A stretch of 5,068 nucleotides of DNA from Phycisphaerales bacterium UBA1926 (GTDB lineage: Bacteria; Planctomycetota; Phycisphaerae; Phycisphaerales; UBA1924). The notes beneath the pieces were generated by a model. It saw only the letters and a program-made list of their open reading frames with translations, was not told the origin of the DNA and did not search any database. Below, one piece after another: positions 1 to 5,068 of this stretch. Location: NCBI GenBank assembly GCA_002337215.1, contig DDFO01000036.1:21771-26838 (forward strand). The letters are read 5' to 3'. Position 1 is the stretch's first letter, and the number at the start of each line of letters is the position of its first letter. The position numbers and the translations under genes are program-made.

Positions 1-964
1 CGGTGCCCTCGTGGGCGATGAACTGCACCTCGCTCGTGGTGTGCCACTCGATCGCCTCGACCTGCCCCATCAGGCCCGGCAGCAGATCGGTCATCGCCCC
101 GCCGTCCTTGCCGGCGACCATCAGCCGCCCCTCGGACGGATCGTTGATCGTCTGCCCGCTGATGAACGCGAGGTGCTCGCCGTCGGGGCTCCACTCGAAC
201 TCCCCGAGCTTGCCGGGGTTGTCGATCGACCCGAGCACCGCACCATCCGGCGAGATGATGCGGAGGCGTTTGAACATGATCACGTCGTCGACCATCTCCC
301 GCGGCGTGACCGAGATCGCGAGACGGTCCCCGGCCGGCGACCACGCGGCGCGCTGCACCGAGCCTTCGATCTCGAGCATCTTCGGCTCGGCGTCCTCTGC
401 GTCAAGATCGAGGATGTAAAGACGCCGCGGCTGCCATTCTTCCTCGAAGACGTACTGATCGAAGCCGAGGTCCTTCTCCTTTTTCCGAGATGCGTCCTCG
501 GGTTCGGACGCGATCAGCGCGACGGCTCGACCGTCAGGGCTGAGGGAATATGAATTGATCGAAGTCTCGAGCGTCGCGATCGGGCGGGCCTCGCCGCCGC
601 TGACCGGGATCGAATACAGCCGTGTGTGCTCGTCGCCGTCCCGCTTGCTCAGAAACGTGATCGCGCTCCCGTCAGGCGTCCAGCCGATCGACGACACGCT
701 GACCTCGCCCGTGACGAACGGTCTGTTCTCGCCTTCGGCGTCAAGGAGATGGAGCTCGGTCCATGCCCCCCCGTCCTGGTCCTCGACGAGTCGCCGCGGA
801 ACGCTCAGGGTGTACGCGGTCATCCCGCCGACCGGGCTCATCCGTACATCGGTGACGCTGCGGAGTTCGGCCACGTGCTTGAGGGTCATTCCCTCTGCGC
901 TCGCGATGGTTGCGGCGACCATGACAGTGCAGACAGCGAAGAAAACATTTGTCTTTATGCGCAT
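1..964 (-). CDS. S9-family serine peptidase, secreted; N-terminal beta-propeller part only (3' end off window)
   Basis: Read from 964 leftward there is an open frame of 321 residues with no stop before the window edge, so the C-terminus is missing. The first 23 residues look like a Sec signal peptide: MRIKTN, a hydrophobic core (about 7-20) and an Ala-Ser-Ala cleavage site at 21-23. The rest has repeated beta-propeller blade motifs of the kind seen in TolB/S9 proteins: WTPDGSAITFLS (95-106), LSPDGRAVALIAS (141-153), WSPAGDRLAISV (208-219) and WSPDGEHLAFIS (258-269). The charged stretch at 154-187, with RKKEKD and then QPRRLYILDLD, resembles the acylaminoacyl-peptidase/dipeptidyl-peptidase branch of S9. 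In that family the propeller gates access to a C-terminal alpha/beta-hydrolase domain with a Ser-Asp-His triad, which would lie beyond position 1 and cannot be checked. A propeller-only TolB-like protein is the alternative. The start is supported by AGAGGA 5 nt upstream. The export signal suggests action in the periplasm or outside the cell. Confidence 0.82.
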   Translation of the reverse strand, partial: MRIKTNVFFAVCTVMVAATIASAEGMTLKHVAELRSVTDVRMSPVGGMTAYTLSVPRRLVEDQDGGAWTELHLLDAEGENRPFVTGEVSVSSIGWTPDGSAITFLSKRDGDEHTRLYSIPVSGGEARPIATLETSINSYSLSPDGRAVALIASEPEDASRKKEKDLGFDQYVFEEEWQPRRLYILDLDAEDAEPKMLEIEGSVQRAAWSPAGDRLAISVTPREMVDDVIMFKRLRIISPDGAVLGSIDNPGKLGEFEWSPDGEHLAFISGQTINDPSEGRLMVAGKDGGAMTDLLPGLMGQVEAIEWHTTSEVQFIAHEGT

Positions 965-969
965 TGGTG

Positions 970-975
970 TCCTCT
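970..975 (-). promoter_or_regulatory. Ribosome binding site of the S9-type peptidase gene
   Basis: On the minus strand AGAGGA lies 5 nt before the ATG at 964, a good Shine-Dalgarno match that fixes the start codon. It directly abuts the TTCGAACG inverted repeat. Confidence 0.7.
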
Positions 976-977
976 GA

Positions 978-1014
978 TTCGAACGGGTCGTTTCGCTTGG
1001 GGGTCGTTCGAACG
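978..1014. promoter_or_regulatory. TTCGAACG inverted/direct repeat upstream of the peptidase gene (possible operator or leader hairpin)
   Basis: TTCGAACG occurs at 978-985 and again at 1007-1014. The second copy sits in a perfect 10-bp palindrome, CGTTCGAACG (1005-1014). Because TTCGAA is itself palindromic, 978-985 can also pair with 1005-1012, giving an 8-bp stem with a 19-nt loop in the RNA. The two TTCGAA centres are 29 bp apart, close to three helical turns, as expected for paired protein-binding half-sites. The element ends 2 nt from the Shine-Dalgarno sequence. The repeat is directly visible; a regulatory role is inference, and no promoter could be placed with confidence. Confidence 0.4.
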
Positions 1015-1137
1015 CCAGTAGTCTACAGGGCAGCCGCGGCCGCCGTTGGAGTTCGGCCGTACAGAGCCTTGCGATGGTGCGCCGTGCCGGTTACGGGGAG
1101 CACGACCAAGAGCTATTTTGTGTGCGATCCGCTCCCT

Positions 1138-1145
1138 TCAGAGGA
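1138..1145 (-). other. Possible anti-Shine-Dalgarno segment in the prpE-peptidase gap
   Basis: The minus-strand RNA here reads UCCUCUGA, perfectly complementary to UCAGAGGA at 977-970, which contains the Shine-Dalgarno sequence of the peptidase gene about 160 nt downstream. It could mask that site in a transcript that reads through from prpE. Flanking bases do not extend the pairing, so an 8-nt chance match is quite possible. Confidence 0.2.
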
Positions 1146-1185
1146 TTACGAACCTCGAGTGGCATCGTGTGCCGCGGCGTGCGGT

Positions 1186-3099
1186 TCATCTTGCATCGCC
1201 GACGGTTTCTCTGCTGAACGCCTTGGAGATCTCGCCGAGTACCGTGACATCCTCGATGGTCGCCGGAATCGCCGGTTCCTTTCCGTCCGCGATCGCTCGC
1301 ATCACGTTGCGCAGGGTCTTCCCTGAACGCGTCTTGGGCAGTTGTCTCACGATCAGAACGCGCTTGAACGCCGCGACCGCTCCGATCGTGCTCCGCACGC
1401 GTCCGACGAGTTCCTTCGCAATCCCGGCCTCGTCACGATCGTGCCCCGCTTTGAGCACCACGAGCCCCACCGGGACCTCGCCCTTCAGCGGGTCGGCCAC
1501 ACCGATCACCGCACACTCCGCGACATCCGGGTGGCCCGAAAGCACCTCTTCCATGCCACCCGTGCTCAGGCGATGCCCCGCGACGTTGATGATGTCATCC
1601 ACCCGGCTCATGATGTAGACATACCCATCCTCATCCATATACCCGGCATCGGACGTCTCGTAGTACCCCGGGAAGTGGCTCAGGTACGACTTGCGATAGC
1701 CCTCGTCGTTGTGAAACAGCGTCGGCAGCGCACCGGGCGGCAACGGCAGTTTTACGACGATGTTCCCGATCGTCCCGGCAGCGACTTCCGTGCCATCGTC
1801 AGCCAGCACACGCAGGTCCCAACCGGGCACAGGCTTCGTCGGCGAGCCGTCTTTGACCGGGAGCAGGCCCAGCCCCGCGCAATCCGCCGCCATGGCCCAT
1901 CCGGTCTCCGTCTGCCACCAGTGATCGATCACGGGGACATGGAGCACGTCGCGTGCCCAGTTCAGTGTGTCGGGGTCGCACCGTTCCCCTGCGAGGAAGA
2001 GATACTTGAGCGACGCGATATCGTGTCCTTCGAGATAGGTGCACTCAGGATCATCCCGCTTGATCGCCCTGAAGGCTGTCGGCGCCGTGAACAGCACCTT
2101 GACCTTGTAGTCCTCGATGATCCGCCAGAACGCGCCAGGATTCGGCGTACCAACCGGCTTGCCCTCGTACATCACCGTCGTCGCCCCCGCCAGCAGCGGA
2201 CCATAAACAATGTAGGAGTGCCCCACGACCCACCCGATATCGCTGGCGGCCCAGAAAACATCGCCGGGCCCGATGTCGTAGACCGTTTTCATCGACCACG
2301 CGAGCGCCGCGGCGTGCCCACCGTTGTCGCGCAGCACGCCCTTCGGAACACCCGTCGTTCCTGACGTGTAGAGCACATACAGCGGGTCGGTCGCCTCGAC
2401 CGTCACGCACGCCGCGGGTTCGACGCCGGTGATCGCGTCGTCCCACCAAACATCACGGCCATCGACAAGCGTCGCGTCGCACTCGGCACGACGCAAGATC
2501 ACGCAGTGTTCCGGCTTGTGAACCGAAGCCTCGATCGCCTCATCAAGAAGCGGCTTGTACGCGATCGTCCGGTTCGGCTCAAGCCCGCACGTCGCACTCA
2601 CAAGCAGTTTCGGCTGAGCGTCGTCGATCCTCTTCGCGAGTTCCTTCGGGGCGAACCCCCCGAACACGACAGAGTGAACCGCACCGAGCCGTGCGCATGC
2701 CAACATCGCGATCGCGGCCTCGGGCACCATCGGCATGTAGATAACCACACGGTCACCCTCACCAACGCCAAGATTCCGCAACGCCCCCGCGAACACCGCG
2801 ACTTCTTTCTGCAACGCGCGGTAGGTGATGCGCCGCTTTGTGCCCGTCATCGCGCTGTCGTAGATGATCGCGTCGCGATCGCCATGGCCGGCTTCGACAT
2901 GACGATCGACCGCGTTGTAGCAGGTATTCAAACGCCCGCCAACGAACCAGCGATAGAACGGTGCCCTGTCGGACTCAAGCACCCGGTCCCACGTCTTCTC
3001 CCAGGCGACCCCCTCAGCGACCTCGGCCCAGAACGACTCGGGAGCTTCGATTGATCGGCGATAAATCGGCTCATACGCGCTGGTCAATGCACCGGTCAT
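1186..3099 (-). CDS. prpE: Propionyl-CoA/acetyl-CoA synthetase (PrpE/ACSS3-like, AMP-forming)
   Basis: A complete 637-residue enzyme, the usual length for the family, that activates a short-chain fatty acid with ATP and CoA through an acyl-adenylate, in the cytoplasm. Domains in order: N-terminal ACAS-type segment (about 8-60, YEPIYRRSIEAPESFWAE); AMP-binding core with the phosphate loop YTSGTTGVPKG (244-254), WWQTETG (394-400) and SDAGYMDEDGYVY (483-495); hinge region SRVDDIINVAGHRLSTGG (498-515), hinge Asp near 501; C-terminal lid with PKTRSGKTLR (588-597), whose Lys594 is the predicted catalytic lysine. In known Acs/PrpE enzymes that lysine is switched off by acylation. Segments such as LRDNGGHAAALAWSM, YEGKPVGTPNPGAFW and PLPPGALPTLF match the propionyl-CoA synthetase/ACSS3 branch better than typical acetyl-CoA synthetase, so propionate preference is inferred, not proven. 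The start at 3099 is chosen because AAAGGAG lies 7 nt before it; an in-frame ATG at 3123 would put that site inside the gene. Stop is TGA at 1188-1186. Confidence 0.93.
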   Translation of the reverse strand: MTGALTSAYEPIYRRSIEAPESFWAEVAEGVAWEKTWDRVLESDRAPFYRWFVGGRLNTCYNAVDRHVEAGHGDRDAIIYDSAMTGTKRRITYRALQKEVAVFAGALRNLGVGEGDRVVIYMPMVPEAAIAMLACARLGAVHSVVFGGFAPKELAKRIDDAQPKLLVSATCGLEPNRTIAYKPLLDEAIEASVHKPEHCVILRRAECDATLVDGRDVWWDDAITGVEPAACVTVEATDPLYVLYTSGTTGVPKGVLRDNGGHAAALAWSMKTVYDIGPGDVFWAASDIGWVVGHSYIVYGPLLAGATTVMYEGKPVGTPNPGAFWRIIEDYKVKVLFTAPTAFRAIKRDDPECTYLEGHDIASLKYLFLAGERCDPDTLNWARDVLHVPVIDHWWQTETGWAMAADCAGLGLLPVKDGSPTKPVPGWDLRVLADDGTEVAAGTIGNIVVKLPLPPGALPTLFHNDEGYRKSYLSHFPGYYETSDAGYMDEDGYVYIMSRVDDIINVAGHRLSTGGMEEVLSGHPDVAECAVIGVADPLKGEVPVGLVVLKAGHDRDEAGIAKELVGRVRSTIGAVAAFKRVLIVRQLPKTRSGKTLRNVMRAIADGKEPAIPATIEDVTVLGEISKAFSRETVGDAR

Positions 3100-3106
3100 A
3101 GGGCGT

Positions 3107-3113
3107 CTCCTTT
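3107..3113 (-). promoter_or_regulatory. Strong ribosome binding site of prpE
   Basis: The minus strand reads AAAGGAG with 7 nt to the ATG at 3099. This near-consensus site decides between that start and the in-frame ATG at 3123, which would add eight residues (MLQQRRRP) unlike the family N-terminus. Confidence 0.85.
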
Positions 3114-3124
3114 GCTGAAGCACC

Positions 3125-3158
3125 GACCGGCAGCGCCGTCCCGCCGGACGATGCCGGC
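3125..3158 (-). promoter_or_regulatory. Two small hairpins in the prpE leader
   Basis: Two adjacent G+C-rich inverted repeats lie between the putative -10 box and the ribosome binding site. The first pairs 3143-3147 (GCCGG) with 3154-3158 (CCGGC) across a 6-nt loop. The second pairs 3125-3131 (GACCGGC) with 3135-3140 (GCCGTC), six base pairs with one bulged base and a 3-nt loop. They may only shape or stabilise the leader. No U-tract follows on the minus strand, so they do not look like an intrinsic terminator. Confidence 0.3.
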
Positions 3159-3169
3159 CTGCTACTGGG

Positions 3170-3198
3170 ATTATACCCTTTTGGATACCTTTTTATCT
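3170..3198 (-). promoter_or_regulatory. Putative promoter of prpE
   Basis: The minus strand carries a perfect TATAAT at 3175-3170, inside the most A+T-rich patch of an otherwise G+C-rich window. At a 17-bp spacing the -35 position (3198-3193) reads AGATAA, a poor match to TTGACA, but the region above it is A-rich (AAAAGAAGATAAAAA) and could act like an UP element. Transcription would start near 3163, giving a leader of about 64 nt. The promoter would let prpE be expressed apart from the upstream birA. The -10 box is visible; promoter function is inference. Confidence 0.45.
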
Positions 3199-3243
3199 TC
3201 TTTTGAGCGGGCGTCGGTAGGACCCAAGGAATTCGAGAGTGAA

Positions 3244-4020
3244 TCAGCCCTGTCCACCGCCCGCGCGATCGACATCTCCCGCGTTCACCCACTCGATTTC
3301 ATCGCCCACGCGTAGCGCGGCCCGGCCGTCAGGGGCAAGCCCTGCGAGGACACCAGAAACCACCCGCCCATCGAGCCTTGCGAACGACACGCGCTCGTCG
3401 AGGTATGCCATCCGATCGAGCACTTGACGGAGCTCATCACCATCCAATGCCGCTTCGGTCCGCGTAAGCACCGCGCCGAGCCCGTCGACCAGTCTCGCCG
3501 CGATCGCGTCCGCGTCGACGGGCCGACCCAGCGCCGTCCGGAGCGTCATCGCCGGTGTACGCACGTTCCGGGGCAACAAGTCCGCCTCGAAATCCGCATT
3601 CACACCGACGCCGATGACCAGGCATGAGGAACCGTCACCGATCGACCGCCGCTCACAGAGCACGCCCGCGATCTTCTTGCCCTCAAACAGCAGATCATTC
3701 GGCCACTTGATCGACAGCCCGTCCCCACTGTTGCCGCCGAAATTCCCGTGGTCTCCCGCGACCTCGGGCCGCACAGCATCGAGCACTGCGAGCGCCGTCC
3801 GTAACGCCACCGACCCCGCGACGACACCGTCCCGGGATCCGACGACACTCAGCCAGACACCTCCCCGTGGCGAGGCCCACGACCGCGATAGTCGTCCCCG
3901 ACCCGCGATCTGCTCCAGGGCTCGGACCGCAAGCGGGAGTGATTCCCCCGCTTCTGCCAGAGCGACGGCCTCATCGTTGGTCGATCCGACCCGATCACGG
4001 GTGACAACCCGCACGCTCAC
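3244..4020 (-). CDS. birA: Biotin--[acetyl-CoA-carboxylase] ligase (biotin-protein ligase), monofunctional
   Basis: A 258-residue cytoplasmic enzyme that makes biotinyl-AMP and transfers biotin to a lysine of biotin-carrier proteins. Motifs: VGSTNDEA (11-18), the biotin/adenylate loop [10 protein letters not shown] (39-48), KWPND (105-109), [10 protein letters not shown] (114-123) with Lys116 in the place of the conserved active-site lysine, and VIGVGVN (135-141). A small C-terminal BPL_C domain covers about 209-250 ([15 protein letters not shown]). There is no N-terminal helix-turn-helix, so it is a class I ligase without the repressor role of E. coli BirA. The GTG at 4020 overlaps the stop of the upstream decarboxylase beta gene by 4 nt (GTGA), implying translational coupling; the N-terminus [15 protein letters not shown] fits the family. 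A second in-frame GTG at 4014 is also possible. A Gly/Asn/Asp-rich stretch before KWPND (about 88-102) looks like an insertion. Its neighbour works with a biotinylated partner, which fits its job. Confidence 0.92.
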   Translation of the reverse strand: MSVRVVTRDRVGSTNDEAVALAEAGESLPLAVRALEQIAGRGRLSRSWASPRGGVWLSVVGSRDGVVAGSVALRTALAVLDAVRPEVAGDHGNFGGNSGDGLSIKWPNDLLFEGKKIAGVLCERRSIGDGSSCLVIGVGVNADFEADLLPRNVRTPAMTLRTALGRPVDADAIAARLVDGLGAVLTRTEAALDGDELRQVLDRMAYLDERVSFARLDGRVVSGVLAGLAPDGRAALRVGDEIEWVNAGDVDRAGGGQG

Positions 4021-5068
4021 CCGCCCGCCAGCCGGCTCAGCAGCACGCCCGCCGCAACAGCCGAACCGATGACGCCCGCGACGTTCGGACCCATCGCGTG
4101 CATGAGCAGGAAGTTCTGCGGGTCCTCCTTCATCCCGAGCGTGTGGACCACCCGTGCCGACATCGGAACCGCCGAAACCCCTGCCGCGCCGATCATCGGG
4201 TTGATCGGATCCCGGCTCAGCCGGTTCATCGTCTTGGCAAAGACCACGCCTGTCGCGGTCGCTACCGCGAAGGCACACAGACCGAGTATGAAGATCGAGA
4301 TCGTCTGCATCGTGAGAAAGCTCTCCGCGCTGGTCTTCGCTCCCACCGTCACCCCCAGCAAGATTGTCACGATATCAACAAACGCGGTGCGGGCCGTGTT
4401 CGCGAGCCGTTCCGTCACCAGCGATTCCCGCAACAGGTTCCCAAAGAACAGCATCCCGAGCAGCGGCAACCCGCCGGGCGCAAGCAACGCGGTGAGCAGG
4501 AACCCGACGATCGGGAAGACGACGCGCACTCGCGAAGAGACCGGCTTCCGCTCGCTCATCCGGATCCGCCGCTCCGCCTTGGTTGTCAAAAGCCTGATGA
4601 TCGGAGGCTGGATAATTGGAACCATCGCCATGTACGAGTACGCCGCGAGCGCCACCGCCCCGAGCAGTTCCGGCGCCAATTGCGAACACGTGAAGATCGC
4701 CGTCGGCCCGTCCGCGCCGCCGATGATTCCGATCGACGCCGCCTCGGGCAGCGTGAACCCCAGCCCAACCGCGCCGATCAGGCTCGCGAAGATCCCGAAC
4801 TGCGCCGCCGCCCCGAGCAGCAGCGTTTTGGGGTTGCTCAGCATCGGACCAAAGTCCGTCATCGCGCCGATCCCAAGAAAAATCAGAGGCGGATAGAACC
4901 CCGCGAGCCCGACACCCGCGAACAGCCACCAGAACACGCTCGCGTTGTGCGGGTCCTGCTTCGCGAGACTCCAGAGCTCGGGGTACCGGCCCCCATCATC
5001 GATCTCGGTGACAAACACATATCGCCCGCTCCCCGCCGCGTAGATGCCCGGCTCGTCGACCGGGACAC
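4017..5068 (-). CDS. oadB: Sodium-pumping biotin-dependent decarboxylase beta subunit (OadB/GcdB/MmdB family), N-terminus off window
   Basis: 349 residues are visible; the frame is open to the right edge (first full codon at 5066), so the N-terminal membrane segments are missing. The family is an integral membrane subunit that decarboxylates carboxybiotin and exports Na+. Recognisable blocks are [80 protein letters not shown] and [19 protein letters not shown], with about eight hydrophobic stretches. Visible residues Asp119, Tyr145, Asn289, Gly293, Ser298 and Arg305 have exactly the spacing of the Klebsiella OadB functional residues D203, Y229, N373, G377, S382 and R389, so the ion and proton path appears intact. 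Subunits for oxaloacetate, glutaconyl-CoA and methylmalonyl-CoA decarboxylases cannot be told apart from the beta subunit alone; the symbol is the family name. The gene ends at TGA 4019-4017, overlapping birA by 4 nt. Confidence 0.95.
   Translation of the reverse strand, partial: VPVDEPGIYAAGSGRYVFVTEIDDGGRYPELWSLAKQDPHNASVFWWLFAGVGLAGFYPPLIFLGIGAMTDFGPMLSNPKTLLLGAAAQFGIFASLIGAVGLGFTLPEAASIGIIGGADGPTAIFTCSQLAPELLGAVALAAYSYMAMVPIIQPPIIRLLTTKAERRIRMSERKPVSSRVRVVFPIVGFLLTALLAPGGLPLLGMLFFGNLLRESLVTERLANTARTAFVDIVTILLGVTVGAKTSAESFLTMQTISIFILGLCAFAVATATGVVFAKTMNRLSRDPINPMIGAAGVSAVPMSARVVHTLGMKEDPQNFLLMHAMGPNVAGVIGSAVAAGVLLSRLAGG

Noticed and set aside
11..553. 180-codon plus-strand open frame near the left edge
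   Set aside because: It is antisense to the S9 propeller frame, which has a signal peptide, a ribosome binding site and blade motifs.
1019..1048. TAGACT (1025-1020) as a -10 box for the peptidase gene
   Set aside because: The sequence 17 bp upstream reads CAACGG, unlike a -35 box, and the surroundings are very G+C-rich, so the support is too weak.
1165..1185. GCCGCGGC palindrome after the prpE stop as a terminator
   Set aside because: It leaves no loop when folded and is not followed by a T-tract on the minus strand.
1342..2364. 340-codon plus-strand open frame opposite prpE
   Set aside because: It lies wholly antisense to a well-conserved synthetase, its product is rich in Arg/His/Pro with no recognisable motif, and high G+C readily produces such shadows.
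3143..3207. Plus-strand intrinsic terminator (G+C hairpin followed by T-rich tract)
   Set aside because: The hairpin is only 5 bp, the T-runs begin about 20 nt later and are interrupted, and no plus-strand gene precedes it; a minus-strand promoter explains the A+T patch better.
3071..3292. 73-codon minus-strand open frame spanning the birA-prpE gap
   Set aside because: It overlaps both gene ends and the prpE ribosome binding site, has no motif, and shows no coding features of its own.
3244..4278. A longer birA beginning at 4278
   Set aside because: The extra 86 residues lie inside the decarboxylase gene, are Arg/Gly/Asp-rich and resemble no BirA N-terminal domain; the GTG at 4020 gives the expected family start.
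4069..4896. 275-codon plus-strand open frame opposite the decarboxylase beta gene
   Set aside because: The opposite strand encodes intact OadB motifs with the exact functional-residue spacing; the plus-strand product has low-complexity Ser/Ala/Pro composition and no family features.
5016..5018. GTG at 5018 as the start of the decarboxylase beta subunit
   Set aside because: The frame continues open to the window edge, and N-terminal membrane segments expected in the family would be lost, so this GTG is an internal valine.

Overview
The window is about 62-63% G+C bacterial DNA. Every gene I can support lies on the minus strand, so it reads right to left. Four protein genes fill it, two of them cut by the window edges. 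No RNA gene, insertion sequence, CRISPR array or phage element is visible. The organism cannot be fixed from one window. The high G+C, the many GATC(G) words, a secreted S9-type peptidase and an ACSS3-like acyl-CoA synthetase would fit a Planctomycetota (Phycisphaerae-like) or similar marine bacterium; this is a guess, not a result.

Layout in transcription order. (1) 5068-4017: beta subunit of a sodium-pumping biotin-dependent decarboxylase (OadB/GcdB/MmdB family), N-terminus off the right edge. (2) 4020-3244: biotin-protein ligase BirA, without a DNA-binding domain, starting at a GTG that overlaps the previous stop by 4 nt. (3) A 144-nt gap (3243-3100) containing the most A+T-rich patch of the window, a perfect TATAAT box and two small hairpins. 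(4) 3099-1186: a propionyl/acetyl-CoA synthetase of the PrpE/ACSS3 type with a strong Shine-Dalgarno site. (5) A 221-nt gap (1185-965) with a TTCGAACG dyad next to the following ribosome binding site, and no clear promoter or terminator. (6) 964-1: signal peptide and N-terminal beta-propeller of an S9-family serine peptidase, whose catalytic domain lies off the left edge.

How the genes may work together: the beta subunit takes carboxyl groups from carboxybiotin on a partner subunit and couples decarboxylation to sodium export. BirA attaches that biotin. A short-chain acyl-CoA synthetase follows. This fits a propionyl-CoA/methylmalonyl-CoA or oxaloacetate node run for energy, but the alpha (carboxyltransferase) subunit that would fix the substrate is not in the window. 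The peptidase looks metabolically unrelated. I found no convincing new biological system here; the points most worth checking are the decarboxylase-ligase-synthetase grouping and the possible leader structures in the two gaps.
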